64,000 nucleotides of DNA from PALSA-129 sp050014595 (GCA_050014595.1 JBEKDA010000025.1:62001-126000); one strand, 5' to 3'; shown: positions 1 to 10,171, counted from the stretch's first letter. The notes: generated from the sequence alone by a model not told the origin. Program-made: numbers and translations.

Positions 1-389
1 TCGGTGCCCAGCGCGCGCATGGCGTCGATCTGTTCGGTCACCTTCATCGACCCCAGTTCGCTGGCGATCCCCGAAGCGTTGCGCCCCGCCACCATCAGCG
101 CCGTCAACACCGGCCCCAGCTCGCGCACCAGTGTGATCGCAACCAGTTGTCCGGTCTTGCCCATCTGGCCGTACTGCGCCAGCGCGTGGTACATCTGTAA
201 GGCCATCACCGCGCCGCTGAAGAATCCCGTGATGGCCACAATCTGCAGGCTGCCGACACCGATCGTGTCCATTTGCAGCGCGATGTCATCGCCGTAGTGC
301 GGGCGCCGGAATATGTTCCGAAAGGCCCGTCCTGCGAGCAAAAAGAAATCCTGAGTCGCGGAAACAGGCTCTTTCAGAAGGTCCAGCAA
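1..389 (-). CDS. MlaE-family ABC transporter permease, partial (runs off left edge)
   Basis: Minus-strand reading from 389 down gives an MlaE/Ttg2B-type permease: the conserved stretches QIVAITGFFSGAVMALQ, LVRELGPVLTALMVAGR and SMKVTEQIDAMRALGT are all in one frame. These proteins are the inner-membrane subunit of an Mla-type ABC system that moves phospholipid or related lipids between the membranes. The frame is closed by a stop just upstream, and the only good start is TTG at 389, with a purine-rich GGGGA several bases before it; an ATG slightly upstream is out of frame. About 129 codons are present and the C-terminus lies outside the window. The ATPase and MCE-domain partners would be expected beyond the left edge. 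Family assignment is firm; the start is tentative. Confidence 0.85.
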   Translation of the reverse strand, partial: MLDLLKEPVSATQDFFLLAGRAFRNIFRRPHYGDDIALQMDTIGVGSLQIVAITGFFSGAVMALQMYHALAQYGQMGKTGQLVAITLVRELGPVLTALMVAGRNASGIASELGSMKVTEQIDAMRALGT

Positions 390-440
390 ATAGGTTGGTC
401 CCCGAACTCCGATGCTACCATACTAAGAAGAAAGCCAGCC

Positions 441-1388
<948 letters not shown>

Positions 1389-1399
1389 CGTAACGTGGA

Positions 1400-1494
1400 G
1401 CAGGCTTTCTAGCCTGCAACGCCGACATTCTTGTCGGCGCTGGACCCGCTCGCGAAACCGCGCCAACCAAGTGGGACCGGCCTCCTGGCCGGTC
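1400..1494. repeat. three REP-like hairpins between convergent genes
   Basis: Three perfect short palindromes with four-base loops occur in a row: GCAGGCT/AGCCTGC (1400-1417), GCCGACA/TGTCGGC (1421-1438) and GACCGGCC/GGCCGGTC (1475-1494). They lie between the convergent peptidase and DUF2339 genes, so they could also act as a two-way transcription stop, although there is no T-tract. Similar hairpins recur at 10138, 15119, 19020 and 41841. Confidence 0.6.
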
Positions 1495-1515
1495 GTTCAA
1501 GGGCGTACCCTTGCG

Positions 1516-4157
1516 TCACAGATACTGCGCCACCCTCCCCCTAAACCGCGTATAGATCCACGACACCCCCACCAGAAACAATCCCAGCGCGAGGAATGAG
1601 AAGATCCGCGCCAGCGTCTCCAGGTGACGCAGGTCCCACAGAAACAACTTCAGGATGCACCCCAGCAACAATGCCAGCCCGGAAAGCCGCAGCACCCGGT
1701 CGCGCAGCGGGAAGCCCGAGCCCAACAAGGCCACCCCTTCGATTCCCCATGCCACCGTCCGCACATTACCCGCCACCTGGTAGTAGAGCAACACGTCCAG
1801 AGAGCCGTCCCCAGCAGCGAAAGATACCAGCGAGCCCGGCTGCCGCGCGCGCTCAGGAACTGTGCGCCATAGAGACACGCGATCACGGCTGCGGCCGCGA
1901 GCACCGGATCGAGCCCTCGCTCGAGGTTGCTCCACCAGCAGGTGGCGAACGCCAGAGCGGCCACCGCGTAAGCGTGCGGCCGCAACCCGGCAATCAGCAG
2001 CGCCAGCGTGAAGAGCGCCAGCACCGGAGCGGTCGCGAACGCCGGCGTCAGCAACCACACCGCGTCGCAGGCGAACACCGTTCCGACGGCCGACGCGAAG
2101 CCGGCCACGTAGCCACCCTCTTCCTTTCGCGCGCGCCAGGCCATCGCATAGCACAGCAGCGCGGCTCCGGCCGGTATCAGCCGCGCCGCCAGCGGATCGT
2201 GCGGCACGGCCGGCAACACGTTGAGGAACACCACCCGCAACACGCCCATGGCCGCCGCCGCATAAGACAGCCGCCGGAACTGGCCCGGCCATCCGCGCAG
2301 CCCCAGTTCCAGGAACATTAGCGACATCGCCATCCATCCCAGCCCCAGGTATTGCTCCGGCAGCACTTTCCACAGCAGCGCGGCCATCGCCGCCACGGTG
2401 GCCGCCGGGGCTCCAATCAGGATGCCGGCGCGCTCCCGCGGGTCCAGACGGTCCTCGCCCCCTTTCAATGCGCACAGCGTCAACCCATAGCCCATCGCCG
2501 CCGCGGCGGCGAGTGTTAACCGGCTTGGCTCCCATGCCGCGCCGCAGAGCCCGACACCCGCCAGCAGGTATCCCTGCATGCGAAAATCCGGCAGACGGAA
2601 GCGCCATCCCCAGGCGAACGCCCCCAGCGCCAGCGCCATCCACGCCACCGCGCGGTAGGCTTCCGGCGCTTCGAACCCGGCTACCAGCGCCAGCATCCCG
2701 GCGCCCGCGTAGCCGTACAACAAGTCTCCGGTGCGCAGCGCCCGGTTGACGTAGAAAACCACTGCTTCCAGCGCCGCCACCGGCGTCCACGCCCGCGCCG
2801 GCAGATCCGCCAGCTCAATAATCAGCAGGTGCATCGCCTGGATGCCGAACAGCCCCGCGGCCAGCATCCGCAGATAACTCTGGCGCAACCGAACGCCGGC
2901 CAGGTAGAGCAACTCCGCCTCCACCAGCAGGGCCAAAGCCACCCACTGATGGTCGAGCTTCAAAAAGATAGCGGCCGCCGCCAGCGCCGCCGCCAGCGTG
3001 ATGGCGGCATGCCACCGCCCGGAACGCGCCCGCAAAATCCCGCTCGCCAGATACGCCGCCGCCGTCGCCGCCAGCAGTTGCCAGATCTGGTGCGGCGCCG
3101 CGGATTGCCACCTCACCAGCGACAAACTCAGAAACCCCAGCGCATTCAGCGGCAGCAGCCAGGCGTCGCCGCTCAGCAGGTCGAAGCCCTCGAATAGCAG
3201 CCAATAGACCACAAAGACGGCTTGCGCCTGCCACAGCGGCGCGCCGAGATCGGGACGTGTGGCGCACGTCGCGTAGGTGGCGATCAATCCGAACAGGGCC
3301 ATCTTGCCCCACGAAGCCCTTCGCGCGATGTACAGCAGCGATGCCGCCAGCGGAACCAGCGCCACAATCGAAAGCACCGTCACTTCCGTAATCGCCAGCG
3401 TCACAAACGCGATGAAGTAAGCCAGCCCCGTCACCGCCTGAGACCGGTACCGCAGCGAATGCGCAATCATCCCGCCAGCCACCCCCAGCAGCAGAATCGC
3501 CCCCGCCCACGGGTTAAAAATGATGCGCGCGGCGGCGACGGCCTGCATGGCGTAGACCGTGAAATAGAGCGCCGCCCATCCTCCGCCCAAGAGCCCGCGC
3601 GCGAATGTGCGATACCGCTCGCGCCCTTCGAGCGCCACGCCCGTCCCCAGCATCCCCAGGCTGATCGCCACGCAAATGGCGTCGATTCCCCCCGGTCCCA
3701 GGTGCTTGAACGAGTACCCCAGCAACAGCGCGATGCCGATCACCAGCACGAACACACCGAGCTTGTTCAGCCAATTGCCGCCCAGCAGCGCCTCCCAATC
3801 TTCACTCGACCGCCGCTGCTCCACGGCGGCCGCGGCAAAACCAGGCACTCGCGCCGGAGCCTCTGCGGCCGGCGGCGTCGCAACCAGCGGCGCCGCAACC
3901 GGAGTCTCCGCGACCATCGGCGTCACAACTACCGGCGCCGCAACCGGAGGCGCTGCCGCCGCGGCCTCTGCCACCGGCGCCGCCGGTGGCTCCGCGGCAG
4001 CTTGCCGGCCCGCCGTTTCCCGGATTGCCCTCAGCCGCGCATATACCTCCGACGCCAGCGCGTCAATCCGCCGGTCCATCTCTCTCAAGCGGTCACGCAG
4101 GTGGATCCACGCGATCACCAGCACTACAATCACGCACAGCAATAGCAAGGTTTCCAT
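1516..4157 (-). pseudogene. DUF2339 multi-spanning membrane protein, frameshifted near 1803
   Basis: The N-terminal 780 or so residues read in one frame from ATG 4157: a short hydrophobic segment, a charged coiled region (IHLRDRLREMDRRIDALASE), an Ala/Pro/Val-rich linker and then many membrane helices starting with WLNKLGVFVLVIGIALLLGY. This is the DUF2339 pattern. The frame then breaks into a Cys/Trp-rich tail and stops at 1650. The natural end of the family (LLYYQVAGNVRTVAWG, then LRDRVLRLSGLALLLGC and LKLFLWDLRHLETLARIFSF, ending at 1516) continues in the neighbouring frame. The switch lies within about 1800-1806, around GCTCTCTGGAC, and one missing base would restore an 880-residue protein. 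It could be a real mutation or an assembly error. Function of the family is unknown; an envelope role is usual guesswork. It lies just downstream of the LplT-PlsC-ligase gene on the same strand, 15 bases away. Confidence 0.85.
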
Positions 4158-4172
4158 GACGCTCTCCTTGAA

Positions 4173-7100
4173 TCAGGCCTGCATTTTGACCCCGGCCAGT
4201 TCCTGCGCCCGCAGTTTCACCGCGCGCAAGTCCAACTTGCCGGTTCCGAGAAGAGGAATCTCCTTCACCGGGTAAAGATTCTCGCACTTGGGAATCCACA
4301 GCTTGGGCAGCGCTGTTTCGCTCAACCGCTGCCACAATTCCACGGGGCTCAGGCCGCAACCCGCATACAGCGCCACCACGCGCTCGCCGCGCTGTTCGTC
4401 GGCGATGGCCGTCACCGCGCACACCGCGTCGCCGATCACGCTGCCAATCGCTTCTTCGATGCGGATGTGCGGCACCATCTCGCCCGCAATCTTGCTGAAG
4501 CGCGACGCCCGGTCGGTGATCTTGATGAAGCCTTCGTCGTCGATCAGCGCGATGTCGTTGGTGATGTACCACCCGTCGCGCATCACCTCGGCCGTGAGAT
4601 CCGGCTGATTCAGATAGCCCATCATGCGGTTCGATCCCTTCACCAGCAGCAGCCCTTCCTGGTTCGGCGCCAGCCGCTCGAATGTCGCCGCATCTACGAT
4701 TTTCGCCGCCACCCCCGGCAGCGGATGTCCCACCGTGCCCGCCTTGTTGCCGGTCTGTGTGTCGCGTCCCGCCTTGAAATCCGGCACGTTTACCGCCACC
4801 ACCGGCGACATCTCCGTCGATCCGTAACCTTCCAGCAGCTCCACGCCGAATTTTTCGCGGAACGCCGCGGCCACCGGCTCGCGCAGTTTCTCCGCGCCCA
4901 CCAGCACGTAACGCAGGCTCGCAAAATCCTCGCGCGCGCATTTGCGCGTGTACCCGGAACAAATCGTCGGCGTGGAAACCAGGAACGTCGCGCGATACTT
5001 GGCCGCCAGTTGACCCACCGCCTGCGCGTCCGTGGGGTTAGGGTGATACACCACGCCGCAGCCCGCGATCAGCGGGAACCAGATCGTCACCGTGTATCCA
5101 AACGAGTGGAAAAACGGCAGGCTCCCCACAATCCGGTCCTCGGCCCCGATCCAGAAGACCTGGGCAATCGCCTCGATGTTCGACAGCACGTTGTAATGCG
5201 AAAGCACCACGCCTTTGGGCACACCCGTCGAGCCGCTCGAAAAAATCACGGTGGCCGCCCGGTCCGGCGTTCCTCCGCCGCGGCACAGCAGCGCCCTGGG
5301 TGCGAACCGCGCCGCCAGAAGCGCCCGCAGCCGTTCCCATTTCCCCGCGCGCCCCAGGATGTCTTCCACGAAAACCATCCCCTCGCGCGGTTCCATTCCC
5401 ACGGGTACGGCCCGGACCTTCGCCAGAAACGCGCGCGATGTCACCACCGTGCGGATCCCGCACCGCTCCACCGCCGCAGTCATGGCCTCCGGTCCCGCCG
5501 TGAAGTTCAAATTCACCGGCACGCGTCCCGCCAGCGTCGCGCCCACATTGACGACAGCCCCCGCCATGGTAGCCGGCAGCAGGATGCCGATTCTTTCTTC
5601 GCCCGGCCTCTCGCGCCGTATCCACCGCGCCACCATCAGGCTCGCCGCCAGCAGGCGTCCGTAGGTCAGTTCGCGCCCCGTGGAATCGGCCATGGCAAAC
5701 CGCCCCCAGTTCCGCCGCGCCGATTGCACCAACCGCAGATCCAGCCGGTCTCCCGCGGTCTTGCGATGATCCGTGGCGTCGCTCGAAAGTTCCTGGATGG
5801 CCTGCCGCACTTCGTGCGCCGTGGACGCAGCCGGCATCGGCGCGCCGAACGACACCGTGACCCGGTACGGAAGCCGCTTGGGCCACTTCCAGAAGAACCG
5901 CCCGCGTTCAAAACTGAAGATACTGCCCCACAGGCGATCCAGGTGCACCGGAATGATGGGAACGTCCAGCCCATCGACAATCTTCTCCATCCCCCGCTTG
6001 AATGGCAGCATGTTGCCCGTGCGGCTGATCGCTCCCTCCGCGAAAATGCATACCACGTGACCGCCCGCCAGCTCGCGCCGCGCCGCCTGGATTGCGCCCA
6101 CCAGGTCCCGCGGCCCATCATTCCCCACCGGAATCGCGTTGCACATCCGCAAGAACCAGTGCAGCGCCTTCATCTCGTAATAAGGTCTCCATACCATGAA
6201 GCGGATGAAGCGCTGCACCGACGCGCCAATCAGGAAGCCGTCCACGTGCGACATGTGGTTGGCCACCAACAGCGCCGGCCCCCGAAACGGCACGTTCTCC
6301 TGCCCCTCGATGCGGATGCGGAAAATCGTGTGCGTCCCCAGCCACAGCACGAACCGGATGAAGAAATCCGGCACCACCGTCACGATGTAAATCGTCGCCC
6401 CAAGCGTCAGCACGGCGCTCGCCAGCACGATGTGCGCCGGCCCCATCCGCTCCTGAAATACCAGCAGCAGGCCCGAGGCCAGCAGCATCGCCAGCGTCTG
6501 GTAGAAGTTGTTGGCCGCCACCACCCGCCCTTTCTCCTGCCTGCCCGCCCGTTGCTGCATGTAGGCATAGAGCGGCACCACGAACAACCCGCTCCCCAAA
6601 CCGAAAACCATAAGCGCCGCCACCGAGAGCCCGTAGGACCCGCGCGCCGCGTAAATGCCGAACCCCGCCAGCGCCATCGTCAGCGAGCCCAGTGGAACCA
6701 GCCCCAGTTCCACCTTGTCGCCCGAGAGGCGTCCCGCCAGCAGATTGCCCGTTCCCACTCCCACCGCCAGCACCGTCCACAACAGTCCCACCTTTATGTC
6801 CGACGCGTGCAGCGCCTGGACGCCGAAGTCCGGCAGCACCATCTTGAACAGCGCGCCCAGGAACCAGAAGTAGCAGATGCCCAGCACCGTCAGCCACAGC
6901 GGGCGCGCCTCCCGCAGTCGCCGCGTGGCCGCCGCCACTTCCCCCAACGGGTTCCAGCGGAACGCCTGCGACGCGCCCGATGCGGCAACCCGCGTGATCC
7001 GCAGGCTGTTGGCGAAGCCCGCCACCGCGATGCCCAGCGTCGCCACCCCGGCGCGCCAGCCCGCTCCCTGCCACGCGCCGAAAACCAACGCGCCCGCCGA

Positions 7101-7565
7101 CATCCCTATCACCATCGCCACGAACGTGCTCATTTCCAGCACCGCGTTGGCGCGCGAAAGATCCCGGTCCGGCCACATCTCCGGCACGATCCCGTACTTC
7201 GCCGGGCTGAACACCGTCGAGTGCAGCCCCAGCAGGAACATCACCGCCATCATCCCGTTCATGCTGCCCGCCACCAGCGCGGCCAGGCCCATCCCCATGA
7301 TCCCGACTTCGAAAACTTTTACCCAGATCATCACCCGCCGCTTGCTGACGGCATCCGCCAGGTGGCCTGCGTAGCCGGAAAACAGCAGGAACGGCAGGTT
7401 GAAGACCATCAGCGAAATCGGGATGTACGCGCGGTCCACGTGTTCCGCGTGGAGCAGCACGATGGTCTGGTAAAAGCTGTCGTTGAAGGCGCCCAGGAAC
7501 TGCGCCCACAGGAACGCCCGGAAACCGCCGCTCTTCAGAAGGTCCGTGAATCTGCCGTGAGCCAT
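4173..7565 (-). CDS. LplT-PlsC-acyl-ACP synthetase fusion (lysophospholipid transport and reacylation)
   Basis: An 1130-residue, three-part protein. Residues 1-400 are an MFS transporter of the LplT type (FLWAQFLGAFNDSFYQTIVL at the start, a dozen hydrophobic segments). Residues 415-610 are a PlsC-type acyltransferase with the catalytic HX4D box in NHMSHVDG near 440 and FAEGAISRTG near 510. Residues 640-1130 are an AMP-forming acyl-ligase with the P-loop FSSGSTGVPKGVVLSH near 775, EGYGSTEMSPVVAVN and a C-terminal catalytic Lys region (LLGTGKLDLRAVK). In E. coli, LplT flips lysophospholipid inwards and the separate Aas protein reacylates it with an ACP-bound fatty acid; here both are one chain. 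The probable job is repair of lysophospholipid at the inner membrane. ATG 7565 has no obvious Shine-Dalgarno. Domain assignments are firm; substrate is by analogy. Confidence 0.92.
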   Translation of the reverse strand: MAHGRFTDLLKSGGFRAFLWAQFLGAFNDSFYQTIVLLHAEHVDRAYIPISLMVFNLPFLLFSGYAGHLADAVSKRRVMIWVKVFEVGIMGMGLAALVAGSMNGMMAVMFLLGLHSTVFSPAKYGIVPEMWPDRDLSRANAVLEMSTFVAMVIGMSAGALVFGAWQGAGWRAGVATLGIAVAGFANSLRITRVAASGASQAFRWNPLGEVAAATRRLREARPLWLTVLGICYFWFLGALFKMVLPDFGVQALHASDIKVGLLWTVLAVGVGTGNLLAGRLSGDKVELGLVPLGSLTMALAGFGIYAARGSYGLSVAALMVFGLGSGLFVVPLYAYMQQRAGRQEKGRVVAANNFYQTLAMLLASGLLLVFQERMGPAHIVLASAVLTLGATIYIVTVVPDFFIRFVLWLGTHTIFRIRIEGQENVPFRGPALLVANHMSHVDGFLIGASVQRFIRFMVWRPYYEMKALHWFLRMCNAIPVGNDGPRDLVGAIQAARRELAGGHVVCIFAEGAISRTGNMLPFKRGMEKIVDGLDVPIIPVHLDRLWGSIFSFERGRFFWKWPKRLPYRVTVSFGAPMPAASTAHEVRQAIQELSSDATDHRKTAGDRLDLRLVQSARRNWGRFAMADSTGRELTYGRLLAASLMVARWIRRERPGEERIGILLPATMAGAVVNVGATLAGRVPVNLNFTAGPEAMTAAVERCGIRTVVTSRAFLAKVRAVPVGMEPREGMVFVEDILGRAGKWERLRALLAARFAPRALLCRGGGTPDRAATVIFSSGSTGVPKGVVLSHYNVLSNIEAIAQVFWIGAEDRIVGSLPFFHSFGYTVTIWFPLIAGCGVVYHPNPTDAQAVGQLAAKYRATFLVSTPTICSGYTRKCAREDFASLRYVLVGAEKLREPVAAAFREKFGVELLEGYGSTEMSPVVAVNVPDFKAGRDTQTGNKAGTVGHPLPGVAAKIVDAATFERLAPNQEGLLLVKGSNRMMGYLNQPDLTAEVMRDGWYITNDIALIDDEGFIKITDRASRFSKIAGEMVPHIRIEEAIGSVIGDAVCAVTAIADEQRGERVVALYAGCGLSPVELWQRLSETALPKLWIPKCENLYPVKEIPLLGTGKLDLRAVKLRAQELAGVKMQA

Positions 7566-7666
7566 GACCGGTGGAGTGCACGCCGCCTGCCGCCGGCCCG
7601 GCGAGCATCAAAGCTCCTTGGCTCAATAGCTTACACTCTGGCGGGGTCGGAAGCTACAAGAGGGGA

Positions 7667-7697
7667 TTGCGCATTTAAAGTACAACAGCTATACAAT
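7667..7697 (+). promoter_or_regulatory. possible promoter of the sigma-54 activator gene
   Basis: TTGCGC (7667-7672) and TACAAT (7692-7697) are 19 bases apart, in an AT-rich island unlike its surroundings. The TACAAT box ends only ten bases before the ATG at 7708, and no ribosome-binding site is visible, so a leaderless transcript is possible. GTAC at 7680 and TGTAC at 7701 form the arms of a loose inverted repeat around the -10 box that could be an operator. Confidence 0.3.
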
Positions 7698-7707
7698 TGA
7701 TGTACAG

Positions 7708-9240
7708 ATGCCGTTTCTCTCCGCCAGCCAGCGCTCCCTGCTGCGGGCCGTCGCCGGGCTCGGCTACTGCAATCCCTTCCTGCCGGAGCGCGTCAAATGG
7801 GAACGCGTCGCGCTGGGCGCCGAATTCGTCGAAGGCGAACCCGTCTGGAGCTACCACTTCGATCGGCCCCAGCCCCGCGAAAACGTCTGGCGCATCCTCG
7901 TCAAACTCGAAGCCGTCGCGGAACAGCTCCGCGCCCGCCTCACTCAATCCGCCGGCGCGCGCGAGCCGGATCTGGTGCTCTACGAGGACGCCGTCCTCTA
8001 TCTTCTCTACACCCGCTACTACCCCGATTTTTATGACGCCGGCTTCGGCCCCGCCGCCGCCTCCCCAGGCTGCTGGCGCTTCTACAGCCGCTTCCTCGCC
8101 GATTGGCGCCGCTTCTTCGGCATAGAAGGTCTGCGCCTCCCTACCGGCCACGATCCGCGTCACACCTTCGCCTGCTTCCGCCAGATCCAGCGCGCCTTCG
8201 AATTCACCTTCCGCGACATCATCGGCAGCTCCATGCCCGCCGCCCGCCTGCGCGCCGCCGTCTGGCAATCCATCTTCACTCACGATATGCGCCGCTTCCG
8301 CCGCACTCTCTACGCGCGCATGGGCGAATTCGCCACCCTGATCACCGGCCCTTCCGGCACCGGCAAGGAGCTCGCCGCGCGGTCCATCGCCGAATCGCGC
8401 TACGCCCCCTTCGATGAGCGCACCCTCTCGTTCGCCAACGACGGCGGGCAATCCTTTTTCCCCATCAACATCTCCGCACTCTCCCCCACTCTGGTCGAGT
8501 CGGAACTCTTCGGCCACCGCCGCGGCGCCTTCACCGGCGCGGTCGCCGATCGCATTGGCTGGCTCGAGAGCTGCCCCGAGCTTGGCTCGGTTTTTCTCGA
8601 CGAGCTCGGAGATCTCGATCCCGCCATCCAGGTCAAGCTCCTCCGCGTCATCGAAACCCGCATCTTCTTTCCCGTCGGCGATACCGCCGGCAAGCAATTC
8701 CGCGGCAAGCTCATCACGGCCACCAACCGTTCGCTCGCCGCCGCCATGCGCCAGGGCCGCTTCCGCGAAGACCTCTATTACCGCCTCTGTTCCGACCAGA
8801 TCCACACGCCCTCGCTCGCCGAGCAGCTTGCCGATTCCCCCGGCGTGCTCGAAGAACTGGTCTTCTATATGGCCCGCCGCGTCGCCGGGCAGGAGGGCGA
8901 AGACCTGGCCCGCGAAGTTCTCGCCTGGATCGAGCGCCACCTCGGCGCCGATTACCCCTGGCCCGGCAATTATCGCGAGCTGGAGCAGTGCATCAAGAAC
9001 GTGCTGATCCGCCGCGATTACCGCCCCTCCCGCGCCGCCCCCGAAAACCCCGCCGATGAATTCGTCGAAGCCGCCCGCGCCGGCCGGCTCTCCGCCGATG
9101 AGTTGCTGTCGCGCTACGTCACCATGGTCTACAGCCGCACCGGCAGCTACGAAGAGACCGCCCGCCGCCTGGGCCTGGACCGCCGCACCGTCAAAGCCAA
9201 AGTCGACGTCGGCATGTTGAGCCGGCTGCGCGGAGAGTGA
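7708..9240 (+). CDS. sigma-54-dependent activator (bEBP) without receiver domain
   Basis: A 510-residue AAA+ activator. The central domain has Walker A GPSGTGKE near residue 214, the sigma-54 contact loop GAFTGA intact near 273, Walker B VFLDELGDLD near 297 and the sensor region ATNRSLAAAMRQGRFREDLYYR. The C-terminal 25 residues (SYEETARRLGLDRRTVKAKV) are a Fis-type helix-turn-helix. GAFTGA means it should remodel RpoN-holoenzyme; rpoN itself is at 17.4-19 kb. The first 190 residues match no receiver, GAF or PAS domain I recognise; they contain alternating hydrophobic and charged helices (VWRILVKLEAVAEQLRARL) and may sense an unknown signal. The gene is divergent from the phospholipid-repair gene, so that may be a target, but this is inference. 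It could also regulate envelope stress genes elsewhere. Confidence 0.88.
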   Translation: MPFLSASQRSLLRAVAGLGYCNPFLPERVKWERVALGAEFVEGEPVWSYHFDRPQPRENVWRILVKLEAVAEQLRARLTQSAGAREPDLVLYEDAVLYLLYTRYYPDFYDAGFGPAAASPGCWRFYSRFLADWRRFFGIEGLRLPTGHDPRHTFACFRQIQRAFEFTFRDIIGSSMPAARLRAAVWQSIFTHDMRRFRRTLYARMGEFATLITGPSGTGKELAARSIAESRYAPFDERTLSFANDGGQSFFPINISALSPTLVESELFGHRRGAFTGAVADRIGWLESCPELGSVFLDELGDLDPAIQVKLLRVIETRIFFPVGDTAGKQFRGKLITATNRSLAAAMRQGRFREDLYYRLCSDQIHTPSLAEQLADSPGVLEELVFYMARRVAGQEGEDLAREVLAWIERHLGADYPWPGNYRELEQCIKNVLIRRDYRPSRAAPENPADEFVEAARAGRLSADELLSRYVTMVYSRTGSYEETARRLGLDRRTVKAKVDVGMLSRLRGE

Positions 9241-9626
9241 GCCTGCCGCCACCGCGCAGTGGGGCAGGATGGAATCGGGCGAACCGGGTATCACCCGGTG
9301 AAGCCGGGCGCCGCCGGGCGCAGCCCGGCCCTGGACTTTCTATATTTCTGTCGAGCGACAGAGTCTTACGCCCCGTTCCGCGGCTACTCGGACTCTCGAC
9401 AGGTTCCACACGGCTTACGCCGTGGGCTATTTTCTTGCGCCCGGGCTTGCCGGGCGCAGCGCGGCCTGGTGGGGCGCGGTTAGTACACCGTTTCACCAAT
9501 ACACTCTGGTGTTCCACGAAGATCGCTCCCTCACGGTCGTGCGACAAGTCGCGGCTCCGATCAGAGCGCCGCTGATTCAGCGCTTACCGGCGGCAGTGAG
9601 CCCGATATAGTGGAAAGGGACGCCTT
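9241..9626. repeat. intergenic region with dispersed Solibacter-type repeat copies
   Basis: No gene is evident in these 386 bases. They hold stacked palindromic CCGGGC-type units (9286-9330 and 9438-9460) and two dispersed repeat modules. Module A at about 9346-9400 (TCTTACGCCCCGTTCCG) recurs inverted at 37985-38050. Module B at about 9490-9560 (CGCTCCCTCACGGTCG) recurs inverted at 24490-24572 and 35860-35910. The short frames across them are not protein-like. Confidence 0.65.
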
Positions 9627-9827
9627 ATGAGCCGCGTGGACAAGATCGAAAGCCAGATCAGTGAGCTGTCTTCGGCGGAACTCGTGGCCTTTCGCGAGTG
9701 GTTCGCTGAATTCGACGCGAACGCCTGGGATCGGCAGTTCGAGGCTGACGTCAAAGCCGGAAAGTTCGACAGCCTGGCCGAGAAAGCACTGAACGATCAC
9801 GCTGCCGGCCGGTCAAGGGAATTTTGA
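9627..9827 (+). CDS. small antitoxin-like protein of a toxin-antitoxin pair
   Basis: A 66-residue acidic protein: MSRVDKIESQISELSSAEL, then AFREWFAEFDANAWD and LAEKALNDHAAGRSREF. This pattern is common among small antitoxins that sit directly before RelE/ParE-like toxins in Acidobacteria and other soil bacteria; the C-terminus would wrap the toxin. A purine-rich GGAAAGGGA lies upstream of ATG 9627. Its stop codon overlaps a possible TTG start of the next gene (TTGA), the usual translational coupling of such pairs. The DNA-binding part is not obvious, so repression of its own promoter is only assumed. Confidence 0.75.
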   Translation: MSRVDKIESQISELSSAELVAFREWFAEFDANAWDRQFEADVKAGKFDSLAEKALNDHAAGRSREF

Positions 9828-10077
9828 TCCACCGCGCTTCCCGGCCTTCTGGGAGTGCTACAAGGCGCTGCCTGTACCCGTGAGGGACCTCGCCGACCGA
9901 GCGTTCGCCCTGCTCAAATGCGATCCGCGACATCCGTCGCTTCACTTCAAGAAGGTGGGGAGATTCTGGTCAGCTCGTGTGGGCCTGCACCACCGCGCGA
10001 TCGGCGTTGAGGCGCCGGACGGAGTGCTCTGGTTCTGGATCGGAGCCCACTCAGAGTACGACATCCTCGTCGGCTGA
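9824..10077 (+). CDS. RelE/ParE-like toxin, probably frameshifted near its start
   Basis: The core FWECYKALP, ADRAFALLK, HPSLHFKKVGRFWSARVG and WFWIGAHSEYD is a RelE/ParE-fold toxin (an mRNA interferase or gyrase-poison family). The frame that encodes it runs from 9793 to 10077, but FWECY lies upstream of the first usual start, GTG at 9880. The natural start would be TTG 9824, overlapping the antitoxin stop and reading MIHRAS; joining this to PAFWECY needs one more C in the CCC run at 9840-9842. So either a base is lost, by mutation or assembly error, or translation begins at GTG 9880 and makes a shortened 65-residue protein lacking the first conserved helix. The pairing with the upstream antitoxin is clear. 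Confidence 0.65.
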
Positions 10078-10137
10078 CAATGCACTCGTGTTGACTTCGA
10101 GTTGTGGAATCTTGTCCTGAAATGAGAAACTCCAGAC

Positions 10138-10171
10138 GCCGGCTAAAAGCCGGCGGCAGGCTGAAAGCCTG
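10138..10171. repeat. pair of REP-like hairpins
   Basis: GCCGGCT-AAA-AGCCGGC (10138-10154) is followed by CAGGCT-GAA-AGCCTG (10157-10171). Both share the GGCT...AGCC core seen in the REPs next to the RAYT gene at 15.2 kb. They lie downstream of the toxin gene and could also end its transcript, though no T-run follows. Confidence 0.55.

Noticed and set aside
273..440. Extension of the P1 peptidase frame upstream to position 273
   Set aside because: It overlaps the divergent MlaE-like gene, and the conserved family start GLTDIPGIRVGH begins at ATG 441.
4467..7700. A 1077-codon open frame on the plus strand opposite the LplT-PlsC-ligase gene
   Set aside because: It is Arg/His/Gln/Pro-rich with no recognisable domain, the usual antisense shadow in high-GC DNA, while the minus strand encodes clear conserved motifs throughout.
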